DNA of 64,000 bases from Paucibacter sp. PLA-PC-4 (GCF_026241155.1 NZ_JAPFGP010000004.1:310001-374000), one strand, 5' to 3'. Positions 8,350 to 17,347 are shown, counted from the stretch's first letter. Program-made: numbers and translations. Notes: generated by a model not told the origin, from the sequence alone.

Positions 8350-9018
8350 ATGTTCGTCACAACAAAACTAGATGTCACAGTGGTGCATGCCACCCCATTG
8401 ATTGCGGCCGGGCTGGCGGCATCCCTGGATGCAGAGTGTCGGGTCACGCTAATGTCTGAAATCGACCACGACCGCCTGCTGGGCCCGCAGGCGCCGGCCG
8501 TCGTGATCTCCGACTACCCGTCTGGCCTCACCTTGATGCAGTACCACCGCTCCATGCCCTGGTTGCGCTCGCGAGTGCCGCGCTGCCTGATCGTCGCCGA
8601 GTCCACGCGATGCTGGCAGGTCAGGCGGGCCCTCGAGCATGGGGTGCAAGGTGTTGTCGGTGCCGACTGCAGCCTGCAAGAGCTGCGGCGCGCGGTCCAC
8701 AGCGTGCACCAGGGTCAGCGCTTTTTGTGCGAGGCCGCGAGCGCCAGCATGGCAGAGAGCATCGTGCAGGAGTCACTGACCCCGCGCGAAATGGATGTGC
8801 TGAAGCTGCTGGGTGAAGGTCTGGACAACAAGACCATCTCCGCAAGGCTGCGCATCGCGCTGGGCACCGTAAAGACCCATGTCAAGGCGGTGCTGGAGAA
8901 GCTCGATGCCAGCAGCCGCACCCAGGCGGTCGCCACAGCGCTGCAGCGCGGGCTGATCGGCGACGAGCACCGTCACCATGCCGCGCCGACGCGACAGCCT
9001 TTGCCGGCCATCTGCTGA
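8350..9018 (+). CDS. LuxR-type regulator with degenerate receiver domain
   Basis: A 222-residue protein laid out as a NarL-type response regulator. ATG at 8350 is chosen because GGAGGTGCTC precedes it. The receiver keeps an aspartate at the phosphoacceptor position (D55 in VVISDYPSG). It lacks the N-terminal acidic pair, having H13-A14 in TVVHATPLIAAGL, and the conserved lysine is replaced in GVQGVVGADCSL. The C-terminal helix-turn-helix (about 145-205, LTPREMDVLKLLGEGLDNKTIS) is well conserved. Phosphorylation through the usual Mg-dependent route is therefore doubtful, and a constitutive or ligand/partner-controlled regulator is more likely. It converges with the kinase-fragment gene. Confidence 0.85.
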   Translation: MFVTTKLDVTVVHATPLIAAGLAASLDAECRVTLMSEIDHDRLLGPQAPAVVISDYPSGLTLMQYHRSMPWLRSRVPRCLIVAESTRCWQVRRALEHGVQGVVGADCSLQELRRAVHSVHQGQRFLCEAASASMAESIVQESLTPREMDVLKLLGEGLDNKTISARLRIALGTVKTHVKAVLEKLDASSRTQAVATALQRGLIGDEHRHHAAPTRQPLPAIC

Positions 9019-9025
9019 TAACAAG

Positions 9026-9373
9026 CTATCGCCCGGGCCGCTTCGAGACACCGGTCTCGCGGGCTGCATCCAAAGCTGCGTGATCCGCAAGAAGCACCGC
9101 ATCGGCACGATCAAGAAGCCGCTCTAGCGCCTGCCTGGCAGGATCTTGCCGCGGTATTCCCTCGGCAATCGACTGCAGTTGCAGCAGCAGGCCCTGCACT
9201 GCCTGCACCAGGCAGTCGTGCGCGGCACGTTGCGCTTGTTCGCGCGCCCGATGCTGGGATTGGCGCGACCGCCGCCGTGCCGCACAGCGGCGCAGGCCCA
9301 GCGCGACCAGAAGAAGCAAGGCCGCTAGCGCCAGCCAATTCAGGATCTCAACGGGGGTCTGCGGGTAGCGCAT
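9026..9373 (-). CDS. small membrane protein resembling a HisKA_3 phosphoacceptor domain without an ATPase domain
   Basis: A 115-residue protein with one membrane helix (about 10-29), a basic stretch (CAARRRSRQSQHRAR), then AHDCLVQAVQGLLLQ and IPRQDPARQALERLLDRADAVL. The second half closely resembles the dimerisation/phosphoacceptor domain of propeller-type kinases (typical ELHDTLLQ and DPARxxLEQALDRADEVL segments), with H52 at the phosphoacceptor position. It stops where the ATP-binding domain should begin. ATG at 9373 is preferred; GGAG lies 11 bases upstream, and another ATG exists at 9436. It could be a remnant of a deleted kinase, a phosphotransfer protein or a dimerising inhibitor. The resemblance is from reading, not a search. 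Confidence 0.6.
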   Translation of the reverse strand: MRYPQTPVEILNWLALAALLLLVALGLRRCAARRRSRQSQHRAREQAQRAAHDCLVQAVQGLLLQLQSIAEGIPRQDPARQALERLLDRADAVLLADHAALDAARETGVSKRPGR

Positions 9374-9485
9374 GAAAGTGTTGTCTCCAGGACCGCTCGA
9401 CAAGCCGTCTTGGCCCGAGACTAATTCCGGCGGCAACGCTCAACCACTCCCATTGGAGCTAGGGGATTGACCGATGGGCATGGCC

Positions 9486-10415
9486 TCAGTAGCCAGCCTC
9501 CCGGTCCACTGCCCACTCGGGCGGCCGCCCTGCACGCACCGCTCGCAGCGCCTCAAGGCACTGCTCAGCCACCACGGCCTCACGCGCCTCGCCGGCGATA
9601 TGCGGCGTGGCCAGCACCTTGGGGTGGCGCCAGAGCCAGGACTCAGCCGGCAGTGGCTCGCGCTCGAACACATCGAGCGCGGCGCCAGCCAGATGCCCTT
9701 CGTCCAGCAAGTCCTGCAGATCGTCCTCGACCAGATGGCCGCCTCGGCCGACATTGATCAGTACCGCGCCTCGCGGCAGTTGGGCCAGGCGCTCGCGGTT
9801 CAGCAGGCCCTGAGTCGCCTCGGTCAGAGGCAAGGTGCAGACCAGCAGATCGCTGCAGGCAAGCAGTTGCGCCAGCGCGGCGGCACCGGCCAGGCTGTGC
9901 AGGCCAGCGAACTGCTTGGCGTGGCGGCCCCACAGCGTCACCGAGTAGCCCAACGGCACAAAGGCGGCCGCCACCGCTTGGGCCACCGCCCCCTGGCCCA
10001 GGATGCCTACCCGGCAGCGCTCGGGGGGACGCACTGGGTGGCGGCGCCACTCGGCACGTGCCTGCTGGGCCGCATACAGCGGCAGATCACGGCTGAAATG
10101 AAGCGCGCAGGCGATTACATACTGGGCCATGGTGCGGGCCTGCATCGGGTCGACCACGCGACTCACTGGCAGCCCCGGCGGCAGGTCCGGCACGCTCAGC
10201 AGCTTCTCGACGCCCGCGCCGGTTGAGCACAGCAGCCGCAGATTCGGATAGGCGCTGAGCTGGCCGGGCTTGAGCCGCCAGGCCAGGATGGCTTCGACCG
10301 CCTCGGGCGGCGGCGCATCGGCATCGGTCCAAACCTGCACCTCGGGGGCGGCCGCTCGCAGCGCCGCGACGAATGGCGCCGCCGGCAGCGGCGCGCTGAG
10401 GACCAGGATTGCCAT
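9486..10415 (-). CDS. D-2-hydroxyacid dehydrogenase, GhrA-like (glyoxylate/hydroxypyruvate reductase family)
   Basis: A 309-residue NAD(P)-dependent dehydrogenase. Visible landmarks are the Rossmann loop RVGILGQGAVAQAVAAAF, LINVGRGGHLVEDDL with the conserved substrate Arg neighbourhood, ALDVFEREPLP (catalytic Glu region) and the late catalytic His in ATPHIAGEA. The length and the short N-terminal domain fit the GhrA type that reduces glyoxylate or hydroxypyruvate. ATG at 10415 overlaps the stop of the class II aldolase gene (TGATG), so the two are coupled. Together they suggest metabolism of a small hydroxy- or keto-acid. Substrate specificity is not certain. Confidence 0.85.
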   Translation of the reverse strand: MAILVLSAPLPAAPFVAALRAAAPEVQVWTDADAPPPEAVEAILAWRLKPGQLSAYPNLRLLCSTGAGVEKLLSVPDLPPGLPVSRVVDPMQARTMAQYVIACALHFSRDLPLYAAQQARAEWRRHPVRPPERCRVGILGQGAVAQAVAAAFVPLGYSVTLWGRHAKQFAGLHSLAGAAALAQLLACSDLLVCTLPLTEATQGLLNRERLAQLPRGAVLINVGRGGHLVEDDLQDLLDEGHLAGAALDVFEREPLPAESWLWRHPKVLATPHIAGEAREAVVAEQCLEALRAVRAGRPPEWAVDREAGY

Positions 10416-11191
10416 CAGCTGTCGTAACCCGGCAGAGAACGATCGAGCCGACGCAAGAGGCCCGGCCATACCAGGTTGGCGCCCAGGCCCTTGCTGCCCT
10501 CGCGCGCCTGCTCGGGCATGGTGGCGATGATGGTCTGCGGCACCCGGGTCAGCGCGCTACCACCGGCCTGCGCCAGTAGCTGGATGCGGCAGGCCGCTTC
10601 CAACGTGTACATCTGCTGAAAAGCCTCGGCGACGCTGCGACCGCAGGTCAGCAGCCCATGGTTGCGCAGGATCATGAAGCGCGCCGTGCCCAGATCGGCA
10701 GCCAGGCGTGGCCGCTCGGCATCGCGCAGCGCGACGCCCTCGTAGTCATGATAGGCCAGGCTGCCCAGCACAAAACCCGATTGCTGAGACAAGGGCAGTA
10801 GCCCTTCGGCCTGGGCCGAAACCGCGATGCCATGCGGGGTGTGCGTGTGCATCACGCAGCCCATATCGGGCCGCGCCTCGTGCACGGTGCTGTGGATGAT
10901 GAAGCCGGCCGGGTTGATCGCAAACGGCGTGTCCTGCAGCGCCCGGCCGTGGTGATCCACCTTGACCAGGCTGGAAGCCGTGATCTCCTCGAAGAACAGA
11001 CCGTAGGGATTGATCAGGAACTGATCGCCCTCACCCGGCACCCGCGCCGAGATGTGGGTGAACACCAGGTCGTCCCAGCCGAACATCGCCACCAGACGGT
11101 AGGCCGCAGCCAGATCGACACGCTGCTGCCACTCCTGGGGCGAGACCTGAGCCTGCAAGCTGGGTATGGGGGGCAATTGCTTGATCATCAT
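10415..11191 (-). CDS. class II aldolase/adducin family protein
   Basis: A 258-residue protein of the class II aldolase family (fuculose-phosphate aldolase/adducin head). It begins MMIKQLPPIPSLQAQ. Zinc-ligand histidines are in VMHTHTPHG, FTHISAR precedes them, and ILRNHGLLTCG carries the third family histidine. The expected acidic residues lie in INPYGLFFEEIT. The ATG pair at 11191-11186 follows CCGAGGATTTG. It is the first gene of a pair with the GhrA-like dehydrogenase. Family members include aldolases, epimerases and decarboxylases, and which of these applies is not visible. Confidence 0.85.
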   Translation of the reverse strand: MMIKQLPPIPSLQAQVSPQEWQQRVDLAAAYRLVAMFGWDDLVFTHISARVPGEGDQFLINPYGLFFEEITASSLVKVDHHGRALQDTPFAINPAGFIIHSTVHEARPDMGCVMHTHTPHGIAVSAQAEGLLPLSQQSGFVLGSLAYHDYEGVALRDAERPRLAADLGTARFMILRNHGLLTCGRSVAEAFQQMYTLEAACRIQLLAQAGGSALTRVPQTIIATMPEQAREGSKGLGANLVWPGLLRRLDRSLPGYDS

Positions 11192-11313
11192 CAAATCCTC
11201 GGGCCGGTTGCCACCCTGCATTGTCGCCGCCATGCCGCGCCCACACTCTGTCACACCGGGGACAGCGCCATACCGTCGTCGGCGACCTGCGTGCAAGTCG
11301 CAGCCCCTGTGGC

Positions 11314-12358
11314 CTACCCGACCTGCATCAACGCCTCACGCAGACCGCCGAAGCGTCGGCGGTACTGCGGCGCCGACAGCTGCACCTTGCGTAGGAACAA
11401 GCGTCCGAAAAAAGCCGCATCCTCGTAGCCCACCTGCTCGGCAATGGCTTCGATCGGCAAGGTCGTCGTCTCAAGCAAGTGTTTGGCCTCCTCGAGGCTC
11501 AGGGTGTGAACATACTCCAGCGGCGTCATGCCCGTGACCAGCCTGAAGCGGCGTTGGAAGCTGCGCTCAGGTAGCTTGATCAGAGCGATCAGCGAGGACA
11601 CCGGCGCGGCGCTGGCGTAGTTGTCGCCGATCCAGGTCTAGCAGCGGCCGATCACAGCATCATCAAGACTCGCGCGTGCGAGCCACGCGTGCAAACGGCT
11701 GCTGCCCCACCTGGTGCCAATCGATCAGCCAGACCCAGGCCACGTGGGTGGCGGCCTCGATGCTGACCAGTCGCGCGATCAGGTACAGCGCCAGGTCCAT
11801 CCACCAGGTGCCGCCGCCGGCCATCACCAGCCGTTACCCTTCGCCGGACACCACCAGCGAGCGCTGCGGCCGCACGCGCACACGCGGGTGAAGCTGCTGC
11901 ATCGCGTCGCAAAAGGCCCATTGCGTGGTCGCATCCTCGTTGTCCAGCAGGACCGCGGCAGCGGGCAGAATCGCACCGGTACAAGCCGCCGTGACCAGCG
12001 TGCCCGCAGCATGGCAGCGCTGCAGCCACTCGAGTTCGTCGGCAAATGTTGCCGTGATCGGTTCATCGGGCGCGAACCGCAGATCGGGCACGATGACGAC
12101 GTCGGGCCGGCAGTTCGCCAAGGCGCTGCTGACCTGAACCGTCGCCCCATTGGCCACCTGCATAGGGCCTGCTTGCCGACCGACCGTGATCGGACATAAG
12201 GCCGGCAGGCCCAGCCTGCCGTCAACAACGATGGGCCAGTCACGCACGGCACTTTGAAAGAGGTCGGTCAGCCCATAGGCCACCGAGGCCGTGCTGAACG
12301 GCGTGACAAGCACGGCAATGGTCGGCAGTCCCTGGGTGGCAGCGCTTGCAGCAGGCAT
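11314..12358 (-). pseudogene. decayed GlxA-family (DJ-1/PfpI + AraC) transcriptional regulator
   Basis: A full-length trace (about 348 codons) of a GlxA-type regulator broken at three places. Residues from 12358 downward (IAVLVTPFSTASVAYGL, then VTAACTGAILPAAAVLL) form the DJ-1-like domain. A TAA at 11834-11836 follows LVVSGEG. The same frame then resumes with homologous sequence (LALYLIARLVSIEAA, DWHQVGQQPF) until TGA at 11663-11665. The AraC helix-turn-helix part continues in another frame, with a further TAG at 11638-11640 before TWIGDNYASAAPVSSL and LPERSFQRRFR. Three lesions make sequencing error an unlikely sole cause. It is divergent from a second decayed gene, which an intact copy probably regulated. 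Confidence 0.85.
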
Positions 12359-12510
12359 GACGATCAGGCGGCAGTGGAGCTGCGGCCAGTATCGCCGCAG
12401 CCCATGGCGGATTCGTCAGTTTGCTTGCCGCAATGGCTGAGAGCGCTTGCAGGCCTCGGCCCTAGGCTGCAAGCACTCTCAACTGACGCCTCTGATGGCA
12501 AGAAATCTCC
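12359..12510. promoter_or_regulatory. divergent intergenic region of the two decayed genes
   Basis: 152 bases separate the starts of the GlxA-type and TPR-type pseudogenes and would have carried both promoters. The near-repeat segments gcttgcaggc (12447) and ctgcaagcac (12468) form an imperfect inverted repeat. No confident promoter was recognised. Confidence 0.3.
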
Positions 12511-13847
12511 ATGAAACTGCAAGACCGACACGGCCCGGCGCTGTCAAGCTCCAACACCGCCTCGGTGGCGGCCTACAACGTCGCACTCGATCTGTCCCAC
12601 AGCTGGAGGCTGGACCCGCTGGCAATGCTGGCGCCGGTGCTCGCCGAAGATCCAGACTTCATTGCCGGCCACTTGCTGCAGGCCTCGGTGATGCTCAGCG
12701 CCTTCTAGTTCTCGCTGTTCGCTGCGGCCGGCGACAGCCTGCGACTGGCGGCGACAAGCCGACACACAGCGACCGCCCGCGAGCGCTCGCTGCTGGCCGC
12801 GCTGCAAACATGGGCTGCGGCGATATCGACGCCGGCCTGAGCGCGCTGGAACATCACCTCGTCAGCCATCCGAGCGACCTGCTCGCGCTGCAGCTCGCGC
12901 ATCTGGGTGATCTGGTGCTGGGTCGCACGACGATGCTGCGCGACCGCATCGCCCGGGTGCTCGGTCACTGGAGCGAGAACGACAGCGGCTATGGCTATCT
13001 GCTGGGCATGCTGGACTTCGGGCTTGAGGAGACCTTTGCTTTCGAACAGGCAGAAGTCGCCGGTCGCCGTGCAGTCCAGCTGCAGCCCCACGATGCCTGG
13101 GCGGTGCACGCGGTAGCGCATGTCTGCGAAATGCAGGGGCGCCCTGCCAAAGGGCTGCAATGGCTCAAGGTCCCGCGCGCCGACTGGCGCTACGACAACG
13201 GCATGGCGGCGCACAAAAAATGGCATCTGGCGCTGATGCAACTGGCGCGTGGCGAACACGCCCAAGCGCTGGCCATGTACGACGAGACCGTGGCACCGGG
13301 CCCCGAGGTGCTGAGCCTGAATCTGGCAGATGCCAGCTCGCTGCTATGGCGGCTACAACTGCGGGGTGGGGAGCCGGGCGAGCGCTGGACCGCGCTCGCC
13401 CAGCGTTGGAAGGCCCAAGGGGTCTGGGGCGCCTCGGCCTTTGTGGATCCGCATGCGGCGATGGCCTTCATCAGCGCCGGTGATCGCGCCGGGCTTCAAG
13501 CGCTTCGCCAGGCGGCCGCCAGCGCGGCAGCCGGCCCGGGCGGAGAGGCGTTGTGGCGACGCTTGGCGCTGCCGGCAATCGAAGGCTTTGCGGCCGTGAT
13601 CGAGGGCAAGCCGGTGCGCTGCACCGAGCTGCTGCTGCCACTGTTGCCCGCCACCCAGCCGATGGGCAGCAGCCATGCGCAGCGCCAGGTGCTGCTGCTG
13701 ACGGCGCTGGACGCCGCACGCCGCAGCGGCCAGCAGGCGATGGCCGCCGCGCTGGCTGCCGAGCAGGCCGTGCACGGCAGTCGCGTGCTGCCCTCGCGAC
13801 AGATCGGCACGCCGGGTGGCGCGAACCATACGCTGACACCGGCCTGA
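12511..13847 (+). pseudogene. decayed TPR protein of the TTC38 family
   Basis: ATG at 12511 opens a frame (AYNVALDLSHSWRLDPLAML, DPDFIAGHLLQASVML) that stops at TAG 12706-12708 and continues in frame (ERSLLAALQTWA) before a frameshift around 12800-12835. The remaining 340 codons run in the next frame: DIDAGLSALEHHLVSHPSDLLAL, GYGYLLGMLDFGLEE and AWAVHAVAHVCEMQGR, to 13847. This order matches tetratricopeptide-repeat protein 38-like proteins, about 440 residues long. One nonsense and one frameshift lesion make an intact product unlikely. The C-terminal part could only be expressed from an internal start. Its neighbour, a GlxA-type regulator, is also broken. Confidence 0.8.
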
Positions 13848-13874
13848 TCGGCAACTGCGGCGGGCTGTCCGCCC

Positions 13875-14837
13875 TCAATCCACCTTGACCTTCGCGTCGC
13901 GGATCACTTTGCCCCATTTGGCAGTTTCGCTGGCGATAAAGCTGCCGAACTCGGCCGGGCTGCCCCCGACAGGCACCGTGCCCATGGCCTCCAGGCGCTG
14001 GCGCACCTCGTCAAGGCGGACGATGGCGTTGACTTCGTCCGCCACTCTCCTGACGATCGCGTCGGGGGTGCCGGCCGGTGCCAGCAGGCCGGCCCAGGTG
14101 CTGCCGGTGAAGCCGGCCACGCCCTGCTCGACGAAGGTCGGCAGCTCGGGCAGCGCGGGTAGGCGCTTGTCGCTGGCTACGCCGATCAGCCGCACCTTGC
14201 CGGCCTTGCCAGGCGCGATCAGGCCCGAGGCGGCGTCGAGAAAGAGCTGGATCTGGCCGCCCATCAGATCGGTCAGCGCAGCGGCCGCGCCGCGATAGGG
14301 GATGTGCACCATATAGCTGCCAGTCAGCGCCTTCAAGAGCTCGGTGCTCAGGTGCGCGGCCGAGCCATTGCCGCTAGAGCCAAAGCTGATCTTGCCAGGG
14401 TGCTTCTTCGCATAAGCCACGAGCTCGGAGGCGGTCTTGAAGGGTGCCTCGTTGGGAACCGCCGCGACCAGCGGCGACAGGCCGATCAGCGAGACCGGCG
14501 CGATGTCCTTGCCCGGGTCGTAGGGCAGCTTCGGATACAGCGTCGTGTTGGCCGCATAGGCGGCAATCACAACGGCCATCGTGTAGCCATCGGGCGCCGA
14601 CTTGGCCAGCGCATCGACACCGATGATGCTGTTGGCACCGGGTTTGTTGTCGACCACGACTGACTGCCCCAACCGCTCCTGCAGCTTCTGCGCGACCAGG
14701 CGCGCGGTCACGTCGGTGAAGCCGCCGGGCGGGTAAGGCACGATGAGCTTGATCTGCTTGGCCGGCCAGGCCTGGGCCCAGGCCGGTGCGCTCAGCGCGG
14801 CCAGGCCAAGGGCAAACTCGCGGCGGTTCGTCTTCAT
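13875..14837 (-). CDS. Bug-family tripartite tricarboxylate transporter receptor (second in operon)
   Basis: A 320-residue periplasmic substrate-binding protein of the Bug/TctC family. The signal peptide (MKTNRREFALGLAALSAPAWA) has a twin-arginine-like RRE. The mature protein starts WPAKQIKLIVPYPPGGFTD, the family hallmark, followed by SVVVDNKPGAN, HIPYRGAAAALTDLMGGQI and FVEQGVAGF. ATG at 14837 follows AGGAGACAAC and overlaps the ligase stop (ATGA). The binding loops commonly hold carboxylates, so the ligand is probably the acid or precursor handled by the adjacent CoA ligases. No TctA/TctB membrane partners are in the window. Confidence 0.92.
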   Translation of the reverse strand: MKTNRREFALGLAALSAPAWAQAWPAKQIKLIVPYPPGGFTDVTARLVAQKLQERLGQSVVVDNKPGANSIIGVDALAKSAPDGYTMAVVIAAYAANTTLYPKLPYDPGKDIAPVSLIGLSPLVAAVPNEAPFKTASELVAYAKKHPGKISFGSSGNGSAAHLSTELLKALTGSYMVHIPYRGAAAALTDLMGGQIQLFLDAASGLIAPGKAGKVRLIGVASDKRLPALPELPTFVEQGVAGFTGSTWAGLLAPAGTPDAIVRRVADEVNAIVRLDEVRQRLEAMGTVPVGGSPAEFGSFIASETAKWGKVIRDAKVKVD

Positions 14838-16348
14838 GTTGTCTCCTGCTTGTTGTAGGCATCTCTGAGCTCGCGCTTGAGCACCTTGCCGATGGCGCTG
14901 CGCGGCAGCTCGGCGATCAAGCGCAGATCGGCCAGACGCTGAGTCTTGCCGACGCGGGCGTTGAGCCATTCGCGCAGCGCAGTGGCCGGCATGTCGAAAC
15001 CGGCGCGACACACGACAAAAGCCACCGGGGTCTCGCCCCAGACGCTGCTGGCCACCCCCACCACCGCCGCCTCGGCGACCGCCGGGTGTTGGCGCAGCTC
15101 CGCTTCCAGATCGCTGGGGTAGATATTGAAGCCGCCCGAGATGATCATGTCCTTCTTGCGGTCGAGCAGGATCAGAAAGCCCTCGGCATCGAAGCGGGCA
15201 ATGTCGCCGGTGCGGATGAAGCGCTTGCCGTCCGGCGCGAACCACTCGGCCTCACGCGTCTTCTCGGGCTGGCCGTAGTAGCCGGCCATCATCGCCGGCG
15301 AGTGACCGACCACCTCGCCGGCCTGGCCGGCTGGCAGCTCCAGCCCGGCCTCGTCGATCAGGCGGATGTCGTGCCCCTCGGAGGGCCGGCCCACGGTATG
15401 CAGCTTGTCAGGCTGCAGATGGGCTTCGAGGATGCAAGTGCCGCCGCCCTCGGTCATGCCGTAGAACTCGACCAGGCCGCCGGGCCAGCGGGCCAGCACC
15501 TCGGCCTTCAGCACGGCCGGGAACGGCGCGCTGGTGCAGAACTTGATTTGGCAGGCGCTCAGCTCGTGGTCGTCGAAGTTCGGCAAAGCCATGATGCGCT
15601 GGTACTGCACCGGCACCAGCATCGTGTGCGTGGCACGGTGGGCATGGGCCAGGGCCAGATAGGCGGCCGCATCGAACTTGGCCATCAAGAGCACGCAGCC
15701 ACCATAGGCCAGGGCCGGGAAGAACACCACCAGGGTCGTGTTCGAGTACAGCGGCGTGGCCAGCAGGGTCACACTGTCGGGCCCGTAGCCATAGGCCGCA
15801 CCCCGTCGCACATGCATCCAGCGCATGCCATGGGGCTGGACGATGCCTTTGGGCGCGCCGGTAGTGCCGGAAGAATAGATGAGGTTAAACGCCGAATCGG
15901 CGCCTATCTCCACGGGTTGCGGCCGCGCACCGGGCGGGGCCAGCCAGGCGTCGAAGGCGGCCTCGTCGTCCAGCGCGATGCGGCGAATCCCAGCTGATGG
16001 GGGCGCCGCCGCGTCGGCAAAGAGCAGCCGCGCCTGCGCATCGCCCAGCATGCCGCCCAGCGCCGCCGCAGTGACCGAGGGCGCCAGCGGCGCGACGACG
16101 ACGCCGGCCCGCAGCGCGCCGAGAAACAGCGCCGCCAGCCGCGACGTGCTCAGGCCGCACAGCGCGATCGCCTGGCCGGGCAAGATGCCCTCGCGCTGCA
16201 ACGCGCTGGCGATGCGATCCATCAGCGTGTCGAGCTCGGCATAGCTCAGCACCGTGTCGCCCTGGCGCAGCGCCGGCGCGGCCGGCCTCTGTAGCGCATG
16301 CTGATGGATCAGGTCGGTGATGCGCTGGAAGTCCTGGTCAACAGCCAT
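14834..16348 (-). CDS. class I adenylate-forming acyl-CoA ligase (second in operon)
   Basis: A 504-residue AMP-binding enzyme. The phosphate-binding loop is YSSGTTGAPKG, the A5 region FYGMTEGGG, A7 FIRTGDIARFDAEGF, A8 DRKKDMIISGGFNIYP, and the C-terminal lysine motif RSAIGKVLKRELRD. ATG at 16348 with GAAGGTGG upstream is preferred over GTG at 16357. The reaction is ATP-dependent conversion of a carboxylic acid to its CoA thioester, in the cytoplasm. It lies between the two Bug receptor genes, 15 bases below the upstream one, and overlaps the downstream one. The acyl substrate is not known; aromatic or medium-chain acids are usual for this type. Confidence 0.9.
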   Translation of the reverse strand: MAVDQDFQRITDLIHQHALQRPAAPALRQGDTVLSYAELDTLMDRIASALQREGILPGQAIALCGLSTSRLAALFLGALRAGVVVAPLAPSVTAAALGGMLGDAQARLLFADAAAPPSAGIRRIALDDEAAFDAWLAPPGARPQPVEIGADSAFNLIYSSGTTGAPKGIVQPHGMRWMHVRRGAAYGYGPDSVTLLATPLYSNTTLVVFFPALAYGGCVLLMAKFDAAAYLALAHAHRATHTMLVPVQYQRIMALPNFDDHELSACQIKFCTSAPFPAVLKAEVLARWPGGLVEFYGMTEGGGTCILEAHLQPDKLHTVGRPSEGHDIRLIDEAGLELPAGQAGEVVGHSPAMMAGYYGQPEKTREAEWFAPDGKRFIRTGDIARFDAEGFLILLDRKKDMIISGGFNIYPSDLEAELRQHPAVAEAAVVGVASSVWGETPVAFVVCRAGFDMPATALREWLNARVGKTQRLADLRLIAELPRSAIGKVLKRELRDAYNKQETT

Positions 16349-16363
16349 CCCCACCACCTTCGT

Positions 16364-17347
16364 CTACTTCGCCGCCAGGCCTAGACGCTCGATCAGCGCC
16401 TTGTCCTTGGCATAGGTCTCAACCGCCCACTGGCGATACTCGGCGCCGTTGCGATACCACATGGCCTGGTTCAGCTGCTCGAGCAGCTCGATGTGCCTGG
16501 GGTCGTCCATCGCCTTCTTGTAAGCATCATGCAAGGCCTTGACGACCGCCGGATCCATGCCCTTGGGGCCAGCCAGGCCGTAGGGCGAGGTCGACACGAC
16601 GTTATAGCCCAGCTCCTTGGCGGTGGGCACCTGGGGCCATCGCTTGGTGCGCTGCTCGCCAAAGGTCACCAGCAAACGCATCTGGCCGCCGTCGACGAAC
16701 TTGTCCCAGCCGCTGGCATCGCTTTGCGCCATCACATGGCCACCCAGCAAGGCCTGCTGCAGATCGGCGTTGCCCTTGAAGGGGATGTGATTGAGCTGCA
16801 CTTTGGCGTTGCCGGCCAACTCTTCCAGCAGCAGATGTGGGCTGCTGCCGGTGCCGGTGGAGCCGTAGTTGATCTGACCCGGTGCCTTGCGTGCGGCCTC
16901 GATATAGTCGTTGAAGCTCTTGAATGGCGAATCGCTCTTGACCGTGAAGCCGAAGGTGTAGCCGCTGATGCCGATGATGAAGGTGAAGTCGTTCAGCGGG
17001 TCCCAGGCGGTTTTTTGCATATGCGGGATGCGCAGCATGCCCAGCGGGTATTGCGAGATCGTGTAGCCGTCGGGCTTGGCGGTCTGCGCCATCGTGCCCG
17101 GGCCTAGCGTGCCGCCGCCACCGGGCTTGTTCTCGATGATGATTTGCTGGCCCAGATGCTTGGATGCGAGCTCGGACAAGGCCCGAAGATGCCGGTCTGT
17201 CGAGCCGCCGGCCGGCCAGGGCACGATCAAGGTGACCGGCTTGCTCGGGAAGGCCTGGGCCTGGGCCGCACCGAGCGGCGCCAAGGTGGCCGCAGCGGCG
17301 GCCGCCAGCATCAGGCGTCGGCCCCACATCATTGTTTTCTTGCTCAT
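16364..17347 (-). CDS. Bug-family tripartite tricarboxylate transporter receptor (first in operon)
   Basis: A 327-residue periplasmic receptor. The signal peptide contains [21 protein letters not shown] with cleavage near AQA-FPSKP. The mature start PSKPVTLIVPWPAGGSTD and IIIENKPGGGGTLG are Bug hallmarks, followed by HIPFKGNADLQQALLGGHV. CAGGAGACCAAGTG precedes ATG at 17347. It is clearly divergent from the other receptor in this operon (for example PWPAGGSTD versus PYPPGGFTD), so the pair looks like two ligand specificities rather than a recent duplication. No membrane transport subunits are encoded nearby. Confidence 0.92.
   Translation of the reverse strand: MSKKTMMWGRRLMLAAAAAATLAPLGAAQAQAFPSKPVTLIVPWPAGGSTDRHLRALSELASKHLGQQIIIENKPGGGGTLGPGTMAQTAKPDGYTISQYPLGMLRIPHMQKTAWDPLNDFTFIIGISGYTFGFTVKSDSPFKSFNDYIEAARKAPGQINYGSTGTGSSPHLLLEELAGNAKVQLNHIPFKGNADLQQALLGGHVMAQSDASGWDKFVDGGQMRLLVTFGEQRTKRWPQVPTAKELGYNVVSTSPYGLAGPKGMDPAVVKALHDAYKKAMDDPRHIELLEQLNQAMWYRNGAEYRQWAVETYAKDKALIERLGLAAK

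Noticed and set aside
12447-12807. Upstream part of the long plus-strand frame ending at 13847, taken as the true N-terminus of the TPR protein
   Set aside because: Its residues 1-120 are Gly/Ala/Arg-rich and lack TPR or TTC38 pattern. The genuine N-terminus is in the other frame from 12511.
14838-15245. Upstream extension of the second Bug receptor frame
   Set aside because: It lies inside the ligase gene. The signal peptide and AGGAG site fix the start at 14837.
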